Positions 1-5,154 of a DNA stretch of 5,399 nucleotides are shown one piece after another. The stretch covers positions 1-5,399 of the forward strand of contig CAZDYP010000250.1 in NCBI GenBank assembly GCA_964509505.1. Reading direction: 5' to 3'. Made by a program: the position numbers and the translations under genes. Source of the DNA: CAZDYP01 sp964509505 (GTDB lineage: Bacteria > Chloroflexota > Anaerolineae > JACRMK01). Below the pieces are notes generated by a model. It was given only the letters and a program-made list of their open reading frames with translations. It was not told the DNA's origin and searched no databases. Within the stretch, counting starts at the first letter, position 1, and each line of letters starts with the position of its first letter.

Positions 1-710
1 TTGCCCGCGCGCTCGCCGATGCCGTTAATGGTACATTCGATTTGCCGCGCGCCCGCCTCGACGCCCGCGAGCGAATTGGCAACCGCGAGCCCAAGATCGT
101 TGTGGCAATGCACCGAGACGATGACGCCGTTGATGCCGGGCACGCGCTCGGTGAGCGAGCGGATGAGCGCGGCATATTCACGCGGCGTCGTGTAGCCCAC
201 CGTGTCGGGGATATTGATGGTCGTCGCGCCTGCTTGAATCGCCACCTCGAATACGCGCGCGAGAAATTCAGGGTCGGAGCGCGTCGCGTCTTCGGCGGAA
301 AATTCCACATCGGCGCAAAACTTCTTGGCATACGCCACCGCCTCGCCCGCCGCTTCCAATACTTCATTGGGCGTGAGGCGCAGCTTATGCTTCATGTGAA
401 TCTCGGACGTGGCGATGAAGGTATGAATGCGCGGACGCGCCGCATCTTTCACGCCCTGCCACGCCGCATCAATATCCACTTTGCCCGTGCGCGCGAGCGC
501 GGCAATGATGGGGCCGCGCACCTCGCGCGCGATGGTCTGCACCGCTTCAAGGTCGCCGGGCGACGAGATGGGAAAGCCCGCCTCGATGACGTCCACCTTC
601 AACGCGGCCAGCTGCTTCGCCATTTCTAGCTTCTCGCGCGTGTTCATCGAAAACCCTGGCGACTGCTCGCCGTCGCGCAACGTCGTATCAAAGATAAGAA
701 CTCTGTCCAT
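1..710 (-). CDS. leuA: 2-isopropylmalate synthase, N-terminal part (runs off left edge)
   Basis: LeuA condenses acetyl-CoA with 2-ketoisovalerate to give 2-isopropylmalate, the committed step of leucine synthesis, in the cytoplasm. The visible part is 236 codons, most of the TIM-barrel catalytic domain. DTTLRDGEQSPG (residues 8-19) is the first family signature and carries the metal-binding Asp and catalytic Arg. NIPDTVGYTTP (166-176) is the second. HCHNDLG (201-207) supplies the metal-binding His pair, and the visible end GIGERAG is the usual continuation. The C-terminal leucine-feedback domain lies outside the window. The ATG at 708-710 is preceded by GGAGG with an 8-nt spacer and gives the family-typical N-terminus MDRVLIFDTTLRDGEQ. 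It is the last visible gene of the ilvBNC-leuA series, separated from ilvC by a GIY-YIG cassette. Homocitrate or citramalate synthase is a less likely reading, because the N-terminus and the ilv context fit LeuA. Confidence 0.95.
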   Translation of the reverse strand, partial: MDRVLIFDTTLRDGEQSPGFSMNTREKLEMAKQLAALKVDVIEAGFPISSPGDLEAVQTIAREVRGPIIAALARTGKVDIDAAWQGVKDAARPRIHTFIATSEIHMKHKLRLTPNEVLEAAGEAVAYAKKFCADVEFSAEDATRSDPEFLARVFEVAIQAGATTINIPDTVGYTTPREYAALIRSLTERVPGINGVIVSVHCHNDLGLAVANSLAGVEAGARQIECTINGIGERAG

Positions 711-727
711 GAGAACTTCCTCCACGT

Positions 728-812
728 CAACAGGAATCCAGCACCCTGAGCTTGTCGAAGGGTGCGACTACAGCAACAGGAATCCAGCACCCTGAACTTG
801 TCGAAGGGTGCG
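728..812. repeat. Two direct copies of a 39-bp hairpin repeat
   Basis: Copies lie at 728-766 and 774-812, a 46-bp period, with one difference (GAGCTT against GAACTT). Each copy holds GCACCCT, an 11-nt loop and AGGGTGC, so it can fold as a perfect 7-bp stem. The core CTTGTCGAAG belongs to a repeat type that I recall as widespread in intergenic DNA of Chloroflexota and some other bacteria. The first copy ends about 17 bp before the leuA start, just upstream of its ribosome binding site. The second copy doubles as the left terminal repeat of the GIY-YIG cassette. Confidence 0.85.
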
Positions 813-837
813 GACGAATTGAGCGAATGTTTGTGTC

Positions 838-1143
838 TCAAATACGCTTTCTACGAGTGTCCTGACCGCCGCGATTTTTCGACAACTCAATCAGCGCATC
901 GTAATTTCCACTGATGATGGTCTTTTTCTTTTTTCGAGACCATCCTTTGATTTGTCGTTCCCATCGGAAGGCTTCATCATGCGTTTGGAATTCTCGCGCA
1001 TAGACAAGTGTGATGGGCAATCGTGCTGAAGTGTAATCGCTGCCTTCACCGATTTGGTGTTGTGCTACGCGCAGCTCAAGATTCTCGGTGGTGCCCGTGT
1101 AGTAAGAGTCATCGGCGCACTTGAGGATATAAACCCAATGCAC
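838..1143 (-). CDS. Small GIY-YIG nuclease domain protein
   Basis: This is a stand-alone GIY-YIG nuclease of 101 residues, the short UvrC-N-terminus-like (URI) type. The GIY motif appears as VYI (4-6) and the YIG motif as YYTG (14-17). Arg25 and His29 (LRVAQH) fit the conserved helix, and Glu62 (FRWERQIKGW) fits the metal-binding Glu. The basic stretch SRKKKK and a NRGG tail follow. The catalytic set looks intact, so the enzyme is probably active, but its substrate is unknown. I chose the GTG start at 1141-1143 because GGGAGG lies 5 nt upstream (1149-1154) and because relatives usually begin right at the WVYILKC segment. The upstream ATG at 1165-1167 lies inside the flanking hairpin repeat. 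The gene sits between ilvC and leuA with no visible metabolic link. Its repeat-flanked setting suggests a selfish or mobile gene rather than a house repair function. Confidence 0.85.
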   Translation of the reverse strand: MHWVYILKCADDSYYTGTTENLELRVAQHQIGEGSDYTSARLPITLVYAREFQTHDEAFRWERQIKGWSRKKKKTIISGNYDALIELSKNRGGQDTRRKRI

Positions 1144-1148
1144 AAGCA

Positions 1149-1154
1149 CCTCCC
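1149..1154 (-). promoter_or_regulatory. Ribosome binding site deciding the GIY-YIG start
   Basis: GGGAGG is followed by 5 nt (TGCTT) and then GTG at 1143. It abuts the inner end of the right terminal repeat. This supports the GTG start over the ATG at 1167, which has only hairpin-repeat sequence upstream. Confidence 0.7.
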
Positions 1155-1163
1155 AATTCGCCC

Positions 1164-1188
1164 GCATCCTTCGACAAGCTCAGGATGC
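1164..1188. repeat. Third hairpin repeat copy, inverted relative to the left pair
   Basis: GCATCCT and AGGATGC form a perfect 7-bp stem around the same 11-nt loop seen at 728-812, in the opposite orientation. Relative to the left copies, the stem has changed one base pair on both sides (GCACCCT/AGGGTGC becomes GCATCCT/AGGATGC). It starts 11 bp after the ilvC stop codon. There is no U-rich tract, so it is not an obvious intrinsic terminator, although such a stem could protect the 3' end of an ilvC transcript. Confidence 0.85.
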
Positions 1189-1198
1189 TGCAAGTTTG

Positions 1199-2206
1199 TT
1201 AGTCCTGTGGCACATCCTTCGGATTCAGCCACTGCATCATCCCGCGCAATTCTTTGCCAATGGTCTCGATGCGCGACGTTTGCGCCGCCTTCCGCATCTT
1301 GTAGAAGTTCGGTCTGCCTTGCGCGTTCTCGTCGAGCCATTGCTCCGCAAACGCGCCGCTCTGAATGTCCGCCAGCACGCGCTTCATCTCTTCTTTCACC
1401 GCCTCGGAGATGATGCGCTTGCCGCTCGCATAGTCGCCATACTCTGCCGTATCGCTCACTGAGTAGCGCATGTACGAGAGACCGCCTTGATACATCAAGT
1501 CCACGATGAGCTTCATCTCGTGCAAGCACTCGAAGTATGCGACCTCGGGTTGATAGCCCGCCGCGACAAGCGTATCGAAGCCCGCTTTGATGAGCTCGCT
1601 GACGCCGCCGCACAACACGGCTTGCTCGCCGAACAAATCGGTCTCCGTTTCTTCGGTGAACGTCGTCTCGATGACGCCCGCGCGCAACGAGCCAACGCCA
1701 TAGGCATACGCCAAGGCGTTCTCTTTCGCTTTGCCGCTCGCGTCTTGGTGGATGGCGAGCAGCGCAGGCACGCCCTGTCCTTGCACGAACACTTCGCGCA
1801 TCCGATGGCCGGGCGCTTTCGGCGCAATCATCGTCACATCCACGTTGCTCGGTGGGATGACTTGCGCGAAGCGAATGTTGAAGCCGTGCGCGAACATCAG
1901 TGTCTTGCCCGCAATATGCGGCTCGACCGATTCTTTATAGACCTTCGCGCAGGTTTGGTCAGGCACAAGCATCATCACGACCTCGGCTTCTTTCGCCGCA
2001 TCGCTCACCGCCATCACGCGCAACCCATCCGCACGCGCCTTGCCCGCCGACTTGCTGCCTTCATGCAAGCCCACGCGCACATCCAGCCCACTATCGCGCA
2101 AGTTCAGCGCATGCGCGTGTCCTTGCGAACCATAACCGACGATTGCGATTTTTTTGCCCTTGAGCGGTTCAAGGGACGCATCTTTTTCGTAGTAAATTTT
2201 TGCCAC
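1199..2206 (-). CDS. ilvC: Ketol-acid reductoisomerase (class I, short form)
   Basis: IlvC isomerises and reduces acetolactate or acetohydroxybutyrate to the dihydroxy acids of valine and isoleucine synthesis, using Mg2+ and NAD(P)H. It is 335 residues, the normal class I length. The Rossmann motif GYGSQG is at 24-29. His107 (FAHGFN) and Lys130 (APKAPGH) match active-site positions. Asp190 and Glu194 (TDLFGEQ) plus Glu226 and Glu230 (ECLHE) are the metal ligands. SVSDTAEYGD (249-258) holds the substrate-contacting Ser251. The GTG start at 2204-2206 gives (M)AKIYYEKDASLEPLKGKKIA, exactly the family start, so the gene is complete although the assembly gap begins two bases upstream and hides its ribosome binding site. 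One oddity is the cofactor loop, VGLHEGSKS, with His48 where Arg is usual. The gene follows ilvN across the gap and precedes the GIY-YIG cassette. Confidence 0.97.
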   Translation of the reverse strand: MAKIYYEKDASLEPLKGKKIAIVGYGSQGHAHALNLRDSGLDVRVGLHEGSKSAGKARADGLRVMAVSDAAKEAEVVMMLVPDQTCAKVYKESVEPHIAGKTLMFAHGFNIRFAQVIPPSNVDVTMIAPKAPGHRMREVFVQGQGVPALLAIHQDASGKAKENALAYAYGVGSLRAGVIETTFTEETETDLFGEQAVLCGGVSELIKAGFDTLVAAGYQPEVAYFECLHEMKLIVDLMYQGGLSYMRYSVSDTAEYGDYASGKRIISEAVKEEMKRVLADIQSGAFAEQWLDENAQGRPNFYKMRKAAQTSRIETIGKELRGMMQWLNPKDVPQD

Positions 2207-2207
2207 G

Positions 2208-2307
2208 NNNNNNNNNNNNNNNNNNNNNNNNNNNNNNNNNNNNNNNNNNNNNNNNNNNNNNNNNNNNNNNNNNNNNNNNNNNNNNNNNNNNNNNNNNNNN
2301 NNNNNNN
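2208..2307. other. Assembly gap of 100 N
   Basis: A run of exactly 100 undetermined bases is the usual placeholder for a scaffold gap of unknown size. It hides the last few codons and stop of ilvN, the ilvN-ilvC spacer and the ilvC ribosome binding site. The true distance could be shorter or much longer than shown. Confidence 0.98.
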
Positions 2308-2798
2308 CCATTCCCATTCACGCTCAAGCCGCGCGCCATTGCCACGCGTCCCGTTCGCACCATCTCGATAATGCCGAAGGGTTTGCACAGATCAACGAGC
2401 GAATCCACTTTCTGCTCGGTAGCGGCGATTTCGATGATCATCGAATCGTGCGCCACGTCCACGATCTTCGCGTTGAAAATTTGCGTCAGATTCATCAGCT
2501 CCGCGCGCTGCCCGTTGCTGGCTTTCACGCGAATCAGCGCGAGGTCGCGCGACACCATCGGCTTGTCGCTCAGGTCATCCACCTGCGCGACGGCGACCAG
2601 CTTGCCTAGATTGCGCTCCACCTGATTGATGTCGGTGTTCTCGCCATCCACGACAATCGTCATGCGCGACATTGTCGGGTCTTCGGTATGCCCAACCGTC
2701 AAACTCTCGATGTTGAAATTACGACGACGGAACATCCCTGCCACGCGCACCAACACACCGGGCTTGTTTTCGACTAAGGCGACTAAGGTATGTTTCAT
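2308..2798 (-). CDS. ilvN: Acetolactate synthase small (regulatory) subunit, 3' end in gap
   Basis: IlvN binds the IlvB catalytic subunit, raises its activity and confers valine feedback inhibition. The 163 complete codons visible before the gap already equal the usual length of a short-form small subunit, so only a few residues and the stop should be missing. The ACT domain fills about residues 4-75: HTLVALVENKPGVLVRVAGMF, a helix, NIESLTVGHTED, and SRMTIVVDG. The C-terminal half contains SRDLALIRVKA and ends in the family-typical GIIEMVRTGRVAMARG, then a Gly/Asn tail. I chose the ATG at 2796-2798 because GGAG lies 6 nt upstream. A second in-frame ATG at 2808-2810 overlaps that ribosome binding site. 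The gap from ilvB is about 194 bp, unusually wide for this gene pair, and is filled by a structured insert. ilvH is the alternative name; ilvN is used here only for its pairing with ilvB. Confidence 0.93.
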
Positions 2799-2808
2799 AC
2801 TTTGCTCC

Positions 2809-2993
2809 ATTTTTGATTTTAGATTTTAGATAGCTCTACCAACTTGAGTACCGCATGGCTCGCGCGAGATGGACACATCGCGCGCCCGACGGCGGATACG
2901 ACTATCCGCCTTGAGCGTTCTACCACAACACCAGAAGAGCCTGTGAAATTAGTTGGTTGGGCAATCAAAAATCTAACATCAGAAATCAAAAAT
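2809..2993. repeat. Hairpin-rich insert flanked by 23-bp inverted repeats
   Basis: The arms are 2809-2831 and 2971-2993; the reverse complement of the left matches the right at 20 of 23 positions, and both are AT-rich (ATCTAAAATC / ATCAAAAAT type). Between them are two hairpins. One is at 2891-2910, a perfect 8-bp stem GGCGGATA/TATCCGCC with a CGAC loop. The other is at 2861-2884, CGCGC paired to GCGCG enclosing GATG/CATC around a GACA loop, with a two-base bulge. The right arm overlaps the ilvB stop codon and the left arm reaches the ilvN ribosome binding region. There is no convincing ORF and no U-tract terminator. It could be a small non-autonomous element or an mRNA-processing structure that sets the IlvB:IlvN ratio. 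Confidence 0.5.
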
Positions 2994-4744
2994 TATTTGG
3001 GGGGCGCTTCGATAATCATGTCATGGATCGTCGTTCCCGATGGAATCATCGGATAGACGTTCTCTTCTTCCGACACCATGATGTCCACGACCACGGGCTT
3101 GTCATTCAGTTCGAGTGAGCGTTTGATGGTTTTCTCCAATTGATCGGGACGCTCGACACGGATGCCATGACACTTGTACGCTTGCGCGAGCAAGGCGAAA
3201 TCTGGATTGCCCGGACGCAAATCCACTTCGGAGTAGCGACGCTTGTAGAACAACTCTTGCCATTGACGCACCATGCCGAGATAGCCGTTGTTGATGACAT
3301 AGACTTTGAACGGCAGCTTGAACTCCATGCCCGTCGTCAGCGCTTGGATGGTCATCTGAAAGCCGCCATCGCCAACAATCGCCAGGCACAAATCGTTCGG
3401 TTTGCCGAATTGCGCGCCCATCACCGCAGGCACGCCATAGCCCATCGTGCCTAAGCCTGACGATGAGATGAAGCGATTCGGCAAACGTGACTTCACGAAC
3501 TGCGCCGCCCACATCTGATGTTGCCCCACATCCACAGCCACAAATGGGTCACGGTCTTTCGTCATTTGATAGATGGTGTCAATCGCGAACTGCGGCAAGA
3601 TGGCATCGCCGTTTTGGTGATAGCGCAACGGATATTTTGCTTTCCATTCTGCAATTTGCCGATTCCACGCCTCCGACCCGGTTGGCTTGATGGATGGAAG
3701 GAGCGCTTGCAAGCACGCCTTCGCATCACCCAACACAGGATAATCGGCTTTGCGATTCTTGCCGAGTTCGGCGGGGTCAATGTCCACATGCACGACCTGC
3801 GCATACGGCGCGAATGCTGAGAGCTTGCCTGTGATGCGGTCGTCGAAACGCGCGCCCACTGCGATAATCAAATCCGAGTTGTGTATGGTATAGTTTGCAT
3901 ACGCTGTGCCGTGCATCCCCAACATGCCAAGCCCCAATGGATGCGTCTCGTCGAATGCGCCTTTACCCATCACCGTCCACGTCGTCGGCAATTGGCCACG
4001 CTCGGCGAGGGCGCGCACTTCGTTCCACGCGCCACTGCTGATGACGCCGCCGCCGATGTAGAGAATCGGACGTTGCGCCTTGTTGATGGCTTCGGCGGCG
4101 GCCAACACTTGTTTCAGATCGGGGTTGATACGCGGACGATAGGCTCTGAATGAGACTTCGCGGACAGGTTCGTAATCAATTTCGGTTTGCCCAACATCGC
4201 GGGGAATGTCAACGAGGGTCGGACCGGGGCGGCCCGTGCGCGCGAGATAAAACGCTTCGGCGACGGCGCGCGGCAGCTCTTGGGGGTTCGTCACGAGCTC
4301 GTTGTGTTTGGTGATGGGCATGGTGATGCCCACCGTGTCGCATTCTTGGAACGCATCGCGCCCAATCACGGGCGTCGCCACTTGTCCCGTCAACGCGACG
4401 ATGGCCGTCGAATCCATGAACGCATCGGTCAATGCCGTCACGAGATTCGTCGCGCCAGGTCCGCTCGTCGCAGAGCAGACGCCAACTTTGCCTGTCGCGC
4501 GCGCATAGCCTGAAGCCGCGTGCCCCGCGACTTGCTCGTGGCGCGTCAGAATGTGCTTGATTTCGGCGTCGTACATCGCATCATAGATGGGTAGCGATGC
4601 GCCGCCGGGATAACCAAACACAATTTCGACGCCTTCGTTCTCCAAACAATGCACCAGAGCCTCGGAGCCTTTCATGCGCTTGCGTGAGCCCTTCGGCTTG
4701 GCTTCGGTTTGGGGTGGTTCAATCGTCGTCGTAGGTGCTGACAT
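2993..4744 (-). CDS. ilvB: Acetolactate synthase large (catalytic) subunit
   Basis: IlvB is the ThDP- and FAD-dependent acetohydroxyacid synthase that starts the valine, leucine and isoleucine pathways. At 583 residues it is of normal length. The N-terminal ThDP pyrimidine domain begins after a low-complexity leader of about 25 residues and contains FGYPGGASLPIYD (43-55) and the catalytic Glu70 in RHEQVAGHAASGYAR. SGPGATN (94-100) and IGRDAFQE (127-134) are family motifs. The central FAD-linked domain contains GGGV (231-234) and GARFDDRITGK (297-307). The C-terminal pyrophosphate domain has the metal-binding GDG (458-460) paired with NN (485-486), and MVRQWQ (491-496) around Trp495 is the region hit by herbicides in homologues. 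ATG codons at 4747 and 4744 both follow AAGGAG. I prefer 4744 because its spacing is 6 nt rather than 3. An ATG at 4786 would put the ribosome binding site inside the coding region. Generic ThDP decarboxylases are excluded by the ilvN and ilvC neighbours. Confidence 0.97.
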   Translation of the reverse strand: MSAPTTTIEPPQTEAKPKGSRKRMKGSEALVHCLENEGVEIVFGYPGGASLPIYDAMYDAEIKHILTRHEQVAGHAASGYARATGKVGVCSATSGPGATNLVTALTDAFMDSTAIVALTGQVATPVIGRDAFQECDTVGITMPITKHNELVTNPQELPRAVAEAFYLARTGRPGPTLVDIPRDVGQTEIDYEPVREVSFRAYRPRINPDLKQVLAAAEAINKAQRPILYIGGGVISSGAWNEVRALAERGQLPTTWTVMGKGAFDETHPLGLGMLGMHGTAYANYTIHNSDLIIAVGARFDDRITGKLSAFAPYAQVVHVDIDPAELGKNRKADYPVLGDAKACLQALLPSIKPTGSEAWNRQIAEWKAKYPLRYHQNGDAILPQFAIDTIYQMTKDRDPFVAVDVGQHQMWAAQFVKSRLPNRFISSSGLGTMGYGVPAVMGAQFGKPNDLCLAIVGDGGFQMTIQALTTGMEFKLPFKVYVINNGYLGMVRQWQELFYKRRYSEVDLRPGNPDFALLAQAYKCHGIRVERPDQLEKTIKRSLELNDKPVVVDIMVSEEENVYPMIPSGTTIHDMIIEAPPK

Positions 4745-4804
4745 CATTTTCTCCTTGATCGCTGAATCGCTGGTTGCGCTGATCATTAAGCCTCTGGGGG
4801 TCCA

Positions 4805-4873
4805 GTTTCAGCGTTTCATTGTTCGATTTGATGGCATCGTGTTTCAGCGGTTTCAGCTGTTCAGTGTTTCAGC
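4805..4873. repeat. Four copies of GTTTCAGC in the ilvB 5' UTR
   Basis: Copies are at 4805-4812, 4841-4848, 4850-4857 and 4866-4873, with a degenerate one (GTTCAGTG) at 4859-4866. On the transcript they read GCTGAAAC. They lie between the attenuator terminator and the ilvB start. A related GATCGCTGAATCGCTGG stretch follows at 4757-4773. They are too short and irregular to be a CRISPR. They may be simple slippage repeats or protein-binding sites on the RNA. Confidence 0.5.
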
Positions 4874-4876
4874 GAT

Positions 4877-4913
4877 TGAAAATAAAAACCGCCTCCCGTT
4901 GCGGGAGGCGGTT
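4877..4913 (-). terminator. Intrinsic terminator of the ilvB leader (attenuator stem 3:4)
   Basis: Read on the minus strand, AACCGCCTCCCG (4913-4902), loop CAA and CGGGAGGCGGTT (4898-4887) form a perfect 12-bp, GC-rich stem. It is followed at once by a T-rich tract (TTTATTTTC). It lies downstream of a leader ORF and about 130 bp upstream of ilvB on the same strand, so it would stop ilv transcription unless antitermination occurs. Confidence 0.93.
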
Positions 4914-5084
4914 CCGAAATTGCGTGTGCGGTTAGCTTAGGTCACTTAGGCGCGGCCCCAACTCGCTGTCTCCCCAACGGCATAAGGCTGCTTGGCAATG
5001 ACGCCAAGCAGCGAAATAAGAACCAAGCCACTAATTGAGATGGAGAGACGATTTATGTTTAACATGATTTATCTGCCAGAAGTT
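4887..5084 (-). promoter_or_regulatory. Ribosome-mediated attenuator of the ilvBNC-leuA operon
   Basis: Four strands can be drawn on the transcript. Strand 1 is GTCTCTCCA (5049-5041), inside the leader ORF. Strand 2 is TGGGGAGAC (4976-4968), which pairs with strand 1 over 9 bp including one G-U. Strand 3 is the 5' arm and loop of the terminator: CTCCC, G, CAAC (4907-4898). It can instead pair with GTTGGGGAG (4978-4970) over 9 bp with one bulged G. Strand 4 is the 3' terminator arm. A 10-bp hairpin GCTGCTTGGC/GCCAAGCAGC (5012-4987, loop GTCATT) sits inside the 1:2 loop. A ribosome stalled on Ile, Leu or Val codons would open strand 1 and favour the 2:3 antiterminator. One that reaches the stop codon would mask strand 2 and allow termination. 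The pairings are read from the sequence; the mechanism is inferred by analogy with enterobacterial ilv and leu leaders. Confidence 0.8.
4946..5065 (-). CDS. Branched-chain amino acid leader peptide (ilvL-like)
   Basis: This 39-codon ORF begins about 19 nt after the predicted transcription start. It ends 32 nt before the terminator stem. Thirteen of residues 2-23 are Leu, Ile or Val (for example LVLISLLGVIA at 14-24), all three of the end products of the operon. The C-terminus ends SWGRA, loosely like the GRGKA end of enterobacterial IlvL. The ribosome binding site is weak. The hydrophobic middle could also suggest a small membrane peptide. However, the position between a strong promoter and a terminator ahead of ilvB, with the coding region forming attenuator strands 1 and 2, makes a regulatory leader peptide the better reading. 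The peptide itself probably has no function after it is made. Confidence 0.8.
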   Translation of the reverse strand: MLNINRLSISISGLVLISLLGVIAKQPYAVGETASWGRA

Positions 5085-5091
5085 GGGGGGC

Positions 5092-5119
5092 ATTATAGCA
5101 GAGGGTGAGGAATTGTCAA
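5092..5119 (-). promoter_or_regulatory. Consensus sigma-70-type promoter of the ilv operon
   Basis: On the minus strand a perfect -35 TTGACA (5119-5114) is followed by a 16-bp spacer and a perfect -10 TATAAT (5097-5092), with an extended TG one base upstream of the -10. Transcription should begin near 5084, after a run of six C. Such a strong promoter suits control by attenuation rather than by activation. Confidence 0.88.
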
Positions 5120-5154
5120 AAATGATTTTGGCGCGTAGAGCAGCATGACAACAC

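Larger units (their letters stand above)
785..1190 (-). mobile_element. Putative GIY-YIG cassette bounded by inverted repeats
   Basis: This unit of about 406 bp contains one gene, a GIY-YIG nuclease, and has matching ends that face inward. The left end (785-821, plus strand) and the right end (1190-1154, read on the minus strand) align without gaps at 33 of 37 positions. They share the hairpin repeat and a following CGAATTG. Two of the four mismatches (790 and 808 against 1185 and 1167) are a compensatory pair within the stem. The left arm ends 16 bp before the nuclease stop codon, and the right arm ends where the nuclease ribosome binding site begins. The unit fits into the short ilvC-leuA spacer and the gene reads in the operon direction. 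I see no clear target-site duplication. That it moves is inferred from this layout; no transposase is present. Confidence 0.55.

Noticed and set aside
1..629. Plus-strand ORFs over leuA
   Set aside because: They are antisense shadows; the minus strand encodes an unmistakable LeuA with all signatures.
728..812. Possible CRISPR array
   Set aside because: There are only two repeats with a 7-bp interval and a self-complementary core; no spacers of normal length and no cas genes.
644..841. 65-codon minus-strand ORF across the leuA start and the repeats
   Set aside because: It overlaps the leuA 5' end in another frame and its codons mostly translate the hairpin repeats (FDKFR, RQAQG); such peptides arise whenever this repeat is read.
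1144..1167. ATG at 1167 as the GIY-YIG start
   Set aside because: It lies inside the hairpin repeat with no ribosome binding site, while GTG at 1143 has GGGAGG at ideal spacing and matches the usual N-terminus.
1065..2371. Long ORFs opposite or out of frame with ilvC (for example plus strand 1487-2371 and minus strand 1065-1613)
   Set aside because: They are shadows of a GC-rich gene, are rich in Arg and His, lack family resemblance, and one runs through the N gap.
2831..2940. A complete tRNA gene in the ilvB-ilvN spacer
   Set aside because: Only D-arm-like pieces are present; no acceptor pairing, anticodon arm or GGTTCGAATCC-type T-arm could be found.
4745..4786. Upstream ATG at 4786 as the ilvB start
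   Set aside because: It would place the AAGGAG ribosome binding site inside the coding region (KEK codons) and add 14 non-conserved residues.
4902..4970. T-box riboswitch
   Set aside because: TGGGGCCGCG (4960-4951, minus strand) matches the T-box TGGNACCGCG at all but one position, but I could not draw a Stem I with specifier loop. The Leu/Ile/Val-rich leader ORF with classical 1:2 and 2:3 pairings explains the region better. A covariance-model search would settle it.
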